DNA from: Sporothrix humicola
Lineage: Eukaryota > Ascomycota > Sordariomycetes > Ophiostomatales > Ophiostomataceae
Assembly (NCBI GenBank): GCA_021396245.1
Contig: WNYE01000038.1
Span: 62,001-126,000, forward strand
DNA: 64,000 bases
Direction of reading: 5' to 3'
The position numbers were made by a program, and so were the translations under genes. The notes under the pieces were generated by a model, which searched no databases, was not told the origin of the DNA, and was given only the letters and a program-made list of their open reading frames with translations. Below are positions 31,966 through 41,310 of the stretch, in pieces. Each line of letters begins with the position of its first letter. The first letter of the stretch is position 1.

Positions 31966-34828
31966 CACGAAAAGGGCCGGTGATCGGGAAATTTGGGGAG
32001 ATACAAAAAAATATGTGACACATTTACGGCGTTTATTTGATGGGATTTGGCCGGGCGAGGCCGGGTGGCGGTGGAGGGAGAGACAGTATTTGGCTTACCT
32101 GCTCTGGTTTCTGATCTTTTCTTTTCCTGTTTCTCTTACGTTTCTTCTCTCTCCTTTTCTCCTTTTTGTTATTTCTTCGGTCAAGACCAAGACCGCTACT
32201 AGATCGCATTGCTTTCTGCTAATGTTTTCTTTTATATATTCTGGTCTATTTGTGTTATATTATACTGCTTTCGAGCTGCAATCTGTATTAGAAACGATTT
32301 ATCTTGTCATTTCCTATAGCTTCTTGGGTAACGGCCGGACGAGGTCTCACAGCGTTGGATATACCTGACAATATACGTTGTATACGATATCTATTCATGT
32401 TTCATAATAATGATACTGCTACCATCAAGTCTATCTGTATTTGTATCCTCCTTCAGCGCGTGCTTATTGTGATTCTTGGAGGTATAAACGGCTGCCTGAA
32501 CGGTCGCCGTCATATTTAGTAGTCCTGCCTATGAACATGATCCAATTTCCCCAGTTTCACATGCATTTTGCTCTTGTTAGCTTTAATCTATCAACTTCCA
32601 TGACTGTCATATCACCTTCGGTACAATATATTACCCTTTTCTGTGTTTGCAGCTAGCATTCCAAACGACAATCGCAAGTCCCTTATCCCCAACCATTTCA
32701 ATCATCCAATGTACTCGGAGACGAGCTCGGCATATTTTCTCGTCTTCACCTAGAACGGCCAATCATAGCACGGTCAAATAAATATGGTATTGCACGGCAA
32801 GGAAAATAAAATAAGAAGTAATACTCAGTGTGTATAGAACGGAACTCGGCTTGTGAGCTATCGAGGGCCAAGAAACAGACAAGCAAAATAGGGGCGGCAG
32901 GGACACGGCACAGTCGGCTGAGTGATGCAGGCATCCAAACTCCGGACATACATGTGGAGTACGACGGTTAATACACCTGCTTTATGAGATAAGGGAAAGT
33001 TATCCGAGAATAAGAATAGTCCGACAGAACACCCGCATCTCTTGCTCACTTTCGTGCCAAACTTAATTTACCTTTGTGGGGAAAGAGCGACTCTCCCGTC
33101 TTTCCTTCGGACAACTCAAGCACGCCTACGGAACTTTCGCAGATTTCGCACGTTCCCTTTCACCCCTGAGTCAGTATCCAAGCTCTAGAAAAAAAAAAAG
33201 ATAAAACAATAGTCGGCAAAAACGGTGAACAGTTCGCCGACATTTTCACAAAGTCATCTCTGTCAGCCAGCCACGAGGCAGCCGGCCTACGAAAGAGGCA
33301 CAGTCACTGCATTCAAGCTAGCGATTTTAGAGTTTGAAAAGAGGCAAGGATGAGTACAGAAAAGGCTCGGATTCCGAGACCCATTTTGGATCATGTCACA
33401 GTTGGAGTCAGAGAGAAATCGTCTAAATTGAAAATGAAGAATTGACACGAGAAAAGGTCCAACCTTGTTTTTCATCTTTGCCAGCAAATGTGCATCGAGG
33501 ACCGTCGGATTGGCGCTAGATTGGGAGACCAGCCGTTAAAAGTGGGTATTAGCGTCGGATTTTCGGCGTTTTGACGGGAAGTCACAATGCCCGAGCAAAG
33601 AAGCGGGTCCATTTTGAACTCCTGTGACAGGCCGCTGTTCCTGCCTAAATTATGACCATTTGCGCAATTACAGGCACTGATGCCACTTTCGAGCCACTAA
33701 ATGGCAGTGCCCCTTGTGCCCCTTGGCTCCCTGTCATTGGCTACCCTTGCTCGGGGTTAACTATCCGAGCCGCGCGTTTTCGCCACCCGCGACGCTTGAC
33801 TTTGACATCGCCTGGCTTCCATTTCAGGTTCCCTCTTTTTTCGCCCCCTTTCTTTTTGCTCTCGCCTCGATTCCAGTGTCGGGGATCACCAGAATCCAGA
33901 TACGAATCCACCCCCCGCATTGGGATCTTGCGTTTTGAGAACCTTGTCAAACGTGCGTATATCCGAGGGCGATGACGAGTGATTGAAAGTTGCCTTGGCA
34001 AGGGTTGCCTGAGAATGCCAAAAAAATGTTTGAGGGAAAAGATACAGTGGTCAAGTATGAGAGGTACCTGTCACAAGCAAAAATGACGAGGAAGAATCAA
34101 TGGAGGAATGGCTAGAACGTAGATATACAGAGATCAAAGAGAGGTATGACGAACCACGGCAGGCTGCACACCATCCACAAAGACGTGTTTGACGTGGCCT
34201 TGATGTTGATCAGAAGATGTTCACATACGCTGAACGAGGGGAAAGAAAATGGAAAAGGAGGGGGAAAGGGTGTCCAATTTGCTGGTTTGTTGCATTTTCC
34301 TGGCTGCCTAGTCGAGTCGTCGTCGTCTTACTTTGGACAGGACTAGAACTGTTGGAGGGGTGGGAGGCGATAAGCTGGAAGTTTGGAGAGCCCGAGGCCA
34401 CGGAAAATTGTACCAAAGTACCTTTTTGCCCGACCCCCGACGCTTCTCACGACAGCCCAGGCCCACTCCACGACAGGCGACTTACACGGCCGCCCACTGG
34501 CCAGACCACGCACTCGCTCGGCCCAGCTTTACTTTATTTCCTTCTATCTTCCTTCGCTTGGTGTTTCCATTTGTTAAGCATCCCGTAATTCCTTTCTGAT
34601 CTATTTAACCGTCCTCCGCTCCCTCTTTCTATCACACCTTGATACTCCTTCTTTTTCTTCTTCTCTCCTCAACCCATCTTCTCAACCGAATTCCCCTCTC
34701 ACTCTTCACTGCCCCTCTCCCTTGACAGCTTACTTTTTTCTTGTAAGTATTCAAACTTTCCCAACACCAAAAAATCACCAATCCATTCCCCCAAAATCCA
34801 CACTTTACCAACCAGGCAATCAAACAGA
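31966..34828. other. Intergenic region between the bHLH gene and the Hsp20 gene
   Basis: No gene supported. It begins with the T-rich 3'UTR of the bHLH gene (to about 32650), then AT-rich spacer. From about 34200 it is the likely promoter of the Hsp20 gene, with several AGGGG/CCCCT elements, and from 34560 a C/T-rich leader. A possible 5'UTR intron runs 34743-34815 (GTAAGT to CAG). Confidence 0.5.
34237..34716. promoter_or_regulatory. Cluster of STRE-like AGGGG/CCCCT elements
   Basis: AGGGG at 34237, 34259 and 34356, and CCCCT at 34693 and 34712, all within 600 bp of the Hsp20-domain gene start. This 5-bp core is the stress-response element bound by Msn2/4-type factors in yeast. No clear heat-shock element (repeated GAA/TTC) was seen. 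Such short motifs are common by chance, so support is modest. Confidence 0.25.
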
Positions 34829-36907
34829 ATGTCTTGGAGCGACGCTTCATTCCCGCACGGCATGCCCGGCGGTTTGCCCGGCCCAGCTGGTGAGCCTCCT
34901 GTTCCCTTGGCTTTCCGCCCTGGCCCTCCTGGTCCTCCTGGCCCGGTGCCTCACCATCATGGGCGCCACCATCACCACCACGGCCACGGCCGTCACCACC
35001 ATGGACCGCCCCCGCCCCCTCCTCCCCCGGCTCCGCCTTCTGGCCCCGAGCTTCCCATGATCACCGATGGTACTGCCTCGGAGGCCACTGCTACTGGCAA
35101 TGACAACAACGAGAAGGCCACTGATAACAACAACGACAACAACAACGGTGACAACACCCATGAAGGTGGTCGCCGTTGGGGTGGCCGTCACCGCCACCAC
35201 CACCACTGGGGCGGCCGTCACGCCGACTGGGAATCGTCTTATGGTGGCATGCCCTGGGGTGGCCACTGGGGCGCTGCTGTCCCTCCTATGCCTCCCTTCC
35301 CGCCTTTCGCTCCTGGTTTTGATGGCCACCACGGCGCGCACGGTTTCGGCGGCCGTCATGGTCATGGCCACCGTCACCACCATGGTCGCCACGGCCACCA
35401 TGAGGATGGCCCCGACTTCGGTGAGTACGGCGGCTTCCATGGACACCGCCACGGCTGCCATGGTCACCACGGCCACGGACGCGACTTCGGTCGCCGCGGT
35501 GGTCGCGGTCCCTGGGGCTGGGACGAGTCCGACGCTGCCACTGCCATGGGCACCGAGGCCACTGAGCCTATGATGACTGCCGACGCCAAGCTTAGCGACG
35601 AGGCAGAGATCATCACCTCGTCTTCTTCTTCTTCGAGCTCTGAGAGCGAGAGCGAGGAGGATGTCACCATGATTGAGAAGGAGGACTCTCCTTCCACTGT
35701 CCGCGGCGAGACTTCTGCCGCTGGTGCTGCTGCCGCTGGCGCTGCCGCCAACCCCACTGATGGTGAGCAGACTTCTCCTGAGGGTTGCTCGCGCCGCCGT
35801 GGCGGTCGTTGTGGTGGCCGTGGCTTCCGCGGCTGGGGCCGTCGTGGTTCTTGCTGCGAGAGCTGCGACCAAATCCGCTCGGCTCGCCGTGCTGCTCGTG
35901 CCGCCCGCCATGCCGCCTGTGCCGCGGCCTGTGCTGCTCGCTCCGGCGAAGAGGGTGGCGCCAACCCTACCGATCCTGCTGAGCCTGGTGCTCCCGGCGA
36001 GGGCGAGGGTGATGGTCGCCGTGGTTGCCGCAGAGGCCGCCATGGTGGTCGTCACGGCCATGCTCATGGTTTCCATGGCCACCACTATGGCCCTTGGACC
36101 CGCGGCGATTTCTTTGACGCCGGCTTCGGTCCCGGCGGCCCCTACTTCCACCACCACCGTTTCGGCCCTGCTGGCCACCACGGTCATCATGGTCACCACG
36201 GCCGCCGTGGCGGTCCCCGCGGTCCCGGTCCTTTTGGCCTTGGCGGTCTTGGAGGCCCCTTTGGACCTTTTGGTCCTAACGGTCCCCTCGGCCCCAATGG
36301 CCCCTTCGGCCCGGAGGGTCCTATCGGTCGCCATTTTGGCCCCGACGGTGTCGGTCGTCGCAGATTTGGCCCCATGATGGCCGCCCTGGCCAACCACCCT
36401 GTTGCTCGCAATCTGCGCGAGATGGGCGGTGCCTTCTTTGGTGGCGCTGGTGGTGCTGCCACTAATGATGAGGCTGCTGCCGGCACTGCCGCCGACGGCG
36501 ACGACTACTTTGTCCCGGCCGTCGATATCTTTGTCGATGACAACCGCGGCGGCTGGATCCTGCACGTCGCTCTGCCCGGCGCCAACAAGGAAGACATTGA
36601 TGTCCAGTGGGACGCCGACCGCGGCCTGCTGACCATTGCCGGTGTCGTTGTCCGCCCGGGCGACGAGACTTTCTTGGAAGGCCTGATCAATGCCGAGCGC
36701 CGCGTCGGCCTGTTCCAGCGCGAGGTGCGTCTGCCGCCTTTTGGCGATCAGCAGCAGACTGAGCGTCCGGCTTCGGACAACAGTGTCACTAAGCAGGAAG
36801 TTGATGCTGCAGGCATCACGGCACGCATGGAGAATGGCGTGCTGATCGTGGTTGTGCCGACGGTCGACAAGGAGTGGACCGAGGTGCAAAAGGTGGACAT
36901 TGAGTAG
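34829..36907 (+). CDS. Alpha-crystallin (Hsp20) domain protein with long His/Gly/Pro-rich region
   Basis: 692 residues in one exon. The C-terminal part (about 558-690) reads as an alpha-crystallin domain: VDIFVDDNRGGWILHVALPG, the helix-strand signature KEDIDVQWD, then RGLLTIAG, an insertion, and NGVLIVVVP. Small heat-shock proteins hold unfolding clients in soluble oligomers. Typical family members are 150-250 residues; here some 550 residues precede the domain. These are collagen-like GPPGPPGP runs, clusters of HHH and HGHG, an acidic Ser/Glu stretch (about 265-295) that resembles CK2 sites, a Cys/Arg/Ala-rich block (about 320-375), and GPFG/GPNG repeats (about 468-510). The region should be disordered and could bind metal. 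Codon use is strongly biased to C/T-ending codons, suggesting high expression. A 680-codon open frame on the opposite strand is a by-product of this bias. Confidence 0.88.
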   Translation: MSWSDASFPHGMPGGLPGPAGEPPVPLAFRPGPPGPPGPVPHHHGRHHHHHGHGRHHHGPPPPPPPPAPPSGPELPMITDGTASEATATGNDNNEKATDNNNDNNNGDNTHEGGRRWGGRHRHHHHWGGRHADWESSYGGMPWGGHWGAAVPPMPPFPPFAPGFDGHHGAHGFGGRHGHGHRHHHGRHGHHEDGPDFGEYGGFHGHRHGCHGHHGHGRDFGRRGGRGPWGWDESDAATAMGTEATEPMMTADAKLSDEAEIITSSSSSSSSESESEEDVTMIEKEDSPSTVRGETSAAGAAAAGAAANPTDGEQTSPEGCSRRRGGRCGGRGFRGWGRRGSCCESCDQIRSARRAARAARHAACAAACAARSGEEGGANPTDPAEPGAPGEGEGDGRRGCRRGRHGGRHGHAHGFHGHHYGPWTRGDFFDAGFGPGGPYFHHHRFGPAGHHGHHGHHGRRGGPRGPGPFGLGGLGGPFGPFGPNGPLGPNGPFGPEGPIGRHFGPDGVGRRRFGPMMAALANHPVARNLREMGGAFFGGAGGAATNDEAAAGTAADGDDYFVPAVDIFVDDNRGGWILHVALPGANKEDIDVQWDADRGLLTIAGVVVRPGDETFLEGLINAERRVGLFQREVRLPPFGDQQQTERPASDNSVTKQEVDAAGITARMENGVLIVVVPTVDKEWTEVQKVDIE

Positions 36908-38050
36908 GAGGATAATGGATGATGAGCAATACTCTGCTCTGCGGAGATTTTACAAGGGCCCCAATTTGTGATGGCTCAGGGGGAAAGGGTTGCTTCTTGT
37001 TGCACCTTCCCGATTTGATGTATCTCGTTCTTTCCTTCTCTTAGTCAAAACGAACACGATCATTTTCACACCCAAAAATTTCAAAAATCAACAAAAACAC
37101 GTCTTTCAAATCAGTACCTACATCGAGTTTTTTCCCCTTCTCACCTCGCCGTGTTGTTTACGTTGCTTCTCTGCCTTTGTTTTCTTTCCTTCTTTCAGAT
37201 AGCGGCTCATAAGGGCCAATCAATTTTCAAAAACAAACAAACCAATACAATAGACGTTTTTCCCTTTGGACCTAGAACCAATATTTTTTGCCTCCTGTGT
37301 CTGCCTTGTGAAAAACCTCTCCATGTGAAAACCGTTGTAAACCGTGAATCTGAAGAAAATCATCAACTTACACGAAAATTGATTGGCTGACAATTCCTCT
37401 CGCTCTGCTGCCTACAAAAACCCGTCTTCTGACTAATCCATTTAGGACCCGCTTTTATGAGAGGCCCAAGCTCCCTCCCTCACACTGTCGCTCGTTCTTT
37501 CCCCCCATTCCTGTTGCCGCTGACAACAAAGGTCGGAAAACGACCAGGTCTGGCAACAACGTAAGGGGGGCGAAAAGTAAAAAAAGCGGGCCAATCCCGT
37601 CACTGATCGCTCCTACCCATAACAAAAGGGACGAGGAAGAAGCAAATCCAAAACAAGTCACAGCGACCGACTGTGCAGGAGGCAAACGTCGTGCAACTTC
37701 CCGCAAAGTGTCGTCTTTCATTCATTACAAGTACTTGCATCCCAATTTCTTGGTCCCAAGGGGCTCTGGAATGCAATCTGCAGGAAACACAAAAAAAGTC
37801 CACATCTAATCTGGGGCCACCGCGACACGCAGACAAGACACACCCTGGTCTTTTCCCCGATCACAACACCTGTGCATCATCTGCATTTTGTCGTGCATCG
37901 TGTCTTTTTTGTTTTCTCGTCCCTTCCTTTTTGTCGACGACATCATCACTGCCGTTTATCTCGACAACAGCATCCATCACGGCCTCTTCTTAAGGTTCAC
38001 TTTCGACATTCCTTTAGTTCTCATCTTATCTTCTCTCCCTCCCCGCCATC
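36908..38050. other. Intergenic region between the Hsp20 gene and src1
   Basis: About 1.1 kb with no gene supported. The first 300 nt are likely the Hsp20 3'UTR. A CCAAT occurs at 37592-37596, about 455 bp before the src1 start. The last 150 nt before 38051 are C/T-rich, consistent with a short leader. Confidence 0.5.
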
Positions 38051-40773
38051 ATGTCCGACTCCGAGAGTGTCGACTACCTCCAGCCCGGGTTCGACCCCGC
38101 CGGCCTCACCAACCCCCGCCTCCGCTCGATTCTCGTCACCTACAACGTCCATTACCCTTCCAACGCCAAGAAGCCCGAGCTCGTCGAACTCTTCAACACC
38201 CATGTCGCGCCTCAGGCCAGCAAGATCCTCTCCCGCCGCGCCCGCGCAAAGCGGTCTAGCATGGGCATCGTTGACGCCCAGCCGTCCACATCCTATAGCC
38301 AGAGCACAACTGCCTTTGGTGATTCCTTTGACCAGGAGACACCCCAGCAGCTGTCCCCCAAGAAGCGCCGTGCTGGCCGGCCATCATCGCGCGCGACGCC
38401 ACACATTGATGAGCAGGAAGAGGAAGAGGCCGAGGATACGCAGCGCCGCCAACGTCGCAGCAGCCCTCGCAAACGTTCGTCGCGGCAGAGTAGCTTCCAG
38501 CCGCCCGAGTCGGTTGCCTCGTACTCTGTGGCTGGTGCCTCTGATACGGACACAGGGAACGAGTCTCGCACAGCCGTGGCTGCCGGTCGCCCGCCCTCGC
38601 GGCGTGCCCGCACAAAGACTCCGCAAGTGAAGCTGGAGCCGACTGAAGAGGAGCGCTTTATGGCCACACCTGTGGCTGCACCCCGCTACGGCCGCCCAAG
38701 TTCGGGTGACGAGGGCAACGACACCGTCTTTACCTACGACAACCCCTTCCAGAGCGGCAGTTCACCGCTGTCTGGCTCTTCGCCTGCCCAGCGCCGGCGC
38801 ACCGCAAACTACGACGAGCCGGTCTCGCACAAACGCACATCCGCCGGCGCGTCTGCACGCGTTCCTTCTTCAACAAAGAAGTCGCGCGTCGTGTCGTCGC
38901 CGGCTGTGCAGGCATCCTATGACTCACCACCTATCCGCTCTGCTGTGTCACAGCGCCACATGTCGCCATTTGCTAAGGCAGTGTCTCGTTCGCCTAAGCC
39001 GGAAGAGGAAAGCGAGGAAGAAGAGGAGGAGGAAGAGGAGCAGTACGAGGAGGAGTACGACCCGCTCGAGCCTGGCGAGGAGTTTACTCCCGAAGAGCAG
39101 CTCGAGCTCACACAAGAAGAGGCAGTCCAGCGGCGGCACAATGCCGTTTCCAGCCGGCGCTCTGGCAAGACTAGCAAATCTACGCGGCGGAGGAAGAGCG
39201 TCGCATCTGCACTCGCTACTCCTCTGCTGGTTCTCGTTCTGACGCTTCTTGGTGTCTATGGCGCCTGGTACCGCCAGGAGAAGCGTGCTGTCGGCTTCTG
39301 CGGTCTTGGTCGTCTTGCTGTGCCGCTGCTGTCTGAGCAGATTGAGAAGCTGGAGTGGCTGCCCGACTGGGTGCGCGACATTGAGATCCCGAACAGCCTG
39401 CAGGTGTTTATTGAGCCGACCTGCGAGCCCTGCCCTTCTCACGCCTTCTGCTACTCAGACTTTACCGTTCGCTGCGAGAACGGCTACATTGAGAAGGCGC
39501 ACCCGCTATCCCTTGGCGGTCTTGTGCCGCTTCCTCCCACGTGCGAGCCTGACGGCGAGCGTGCCCGTCGTGTTAAGGCCGTCGCCGACAAGGCCATCGA
39601 AGAGCTTCGTGACCGCCGCGCCAAGTGGGAGTGCGGCGATCTTGTCGACGAGGACGGCCAGGTGCCCGAGGATCCGGCCATTGACGTGCCTGTGCTCAAG
39701 GAAGTTATCAGCGAGAAGCGCAGCAAGAAGATGAGCAAGGAGGAGTTTGACGACCTGTGGACAGCCGCCATTGGCGATATTGAGTCCCGCGACGAGGTCG
39801 AGTCTGAACCGGACTCTAGCTACGCGTAAGTACACCACTCCCCAAGCCTTTGAAGACCCGTTTCCCCTTCTTTCACATCATCTACCGTTCTGAAGATCTG
39901 ACATAAACTAATTAGCTATCCTATCGGACCTGTAGCGCCACAGATCCCGGAACAGTTCCAAACACCCGCTTATCGTCCACCTCGCTCGCTCGCCTTCCGC
40001 TCAGCTGCGCCGTCCGCCGCTCCATCCGACTCGGGCTCGCAAGACATCGATTCCCTCTTTCAGTTCTAGTCCTGACCTTCTTGGGCTTCGTCTACCTCCG
40101 CTACCGCTTCCGGTCCCGCCGTGCAGACCGCGCTCGTGTGCCTGCCCTGGTTGACCTGGTGTTGGAGCGGCTGGCAGCTCAGAAAGAGCTGTGGCTGTAC
40201 GAAGACGATTTCGAGGGTGGTGCGGGTTCTGGGCAGGGCGACGACGCAGATGATAGCAGCTTCTTGCCCGATCCGTTTTTGTTCTTGCCGCAACTGCGTG
40301 ATGATGTCTTGCGGACGACGCACTCGCTGGCGGCGCGCGAGCGGATCTGGAAGCACGTGCGGGCTGTTGTCGAGCAGAACAGCAATGTGCGCACAGGGCA
40401 GCGCGAGGGCCGCAACGGCGAGGTGGGCCGCGCCTGGGAGTGGATTGGCCCTGTCGGCACGGCCGCGAGCGTGATTGCGGGTGGTGATGCAGGAGAGAGA
40501 GGTGGGCGCGCTTCAATCAACGCCCTGGAGTTGAGTGCCCGTCGGCGGCGCAGCGGTCGGGCGTCGCTGATGCCAACCGGCAGCGGTGCCAACTCACGGG
40601 CGGGGTCGGCGGCACCACGAGACAGTATTGGTGCCTCTTCCGGCCGGGCAGGCGATGTGTCAGATGCCTCGGCCAGTGACGCACAACAGCCACAGCTACA
40701 ACAGACAGAAGGTGCAGGCGAGCACCGGTCTGCTCTGCACAAGCGGTGGCAGGAGTCACGGCCAATTTATTGA
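38051..40773 (+). CDS. src1: Inner nuclear membrane protein Src1/Heh1 (LEM2/MAN1 family)
   Basis: Tethers chromatin to the inner nuclear membrane and supports nuclear-pore quality control in yeasts. Exons are 38051-39825 and 39936-40773. The 110-nt intron has donor GTAAGT, branch ACTAAT and acceptor TAG, splitting codon 592; the product has 870 residues. An N-terminal HeH/LEM-like fold lies at about 8-70 (DPAGLTNPRLRSILVTYNV). A basic, Ser-rich nucleoplasmic region follows, then a Glu-rich run (about 317-360), a first transmembrane helix (387-407), a lumenal Cys-containing part, a second transmembrane helix (631-647), and the C-terminal MSC domain (LVDLVLERLAAQKELW...). Intron retention stops translation at once (TAA at 39827) and leaves 592 residues with one helix. 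An alternative acceptor at 39915 would give 642 residues. Yeast SRC1 is known for alternative splicing with this same topological effect. Confidence 0.9.
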
Positions 40774-41310
40774 GGCGTCTATTGCATTGCATTGTTTTTT
40801 GTTTCCCTTTTAAGCACTTCTTCTTACTATTCTTTTTGTTCACTTTTTGATTTCTTGTGTTGTCTTACTACTACTACACGCACGCATCCATTGCATTGCT
40901 CATACATACTTTTCCTTAATTCATTTTCTATACAAACTGCTTGATTCGTATTTTCGTCTAAAGATTGTTTAATTTGCCCTTATTATGTTTTTAATGCCCG
41001 CACACTGGTGTTTATCTTTTGACTTCGCCGATATAAAATTTGAAAACTTAAAAACAGGTGACCTTCATCTCATCGACATCTCTGTCTTTTTCATCTCGCA
41101 TTTCTTTGGTCTTCCTCTTACGGTGTTACGCAGGTTGATTCTTTTTTTTTTTCATGTAGTTGGCCATTGTTTTCACATTGCTATTGAATACTGTTGTTTG
41201 AAATTTGCTTCATTTGATGAAGAACACGCTTGGAGTTTACACCTAGATAGTACAATAATATAACAGACATTAAACATAAAATGATACTCAAAATTTCAGT
41301 GAATAGTTAC
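40774..41310. other. Convergent 3' region between src1 and a Zn2Cys6 gene
   Basis: About 540 bp, AT-rich with T tracts, between two converging stop codons. Probably only 3'UTRs and terminators. Nothing else seen. Confidence 0.5.

Noticed and set aside
34847..36889. 680-codon open frame on the minus strand opposite the Hsp20 gene
   Set aside because: It consists of Val/Ala/Thr/Arg repeats that mirror the Gly/His/Pro codons of the sense gene; the biased codon use removes stops on the other strand. No domain is visible.
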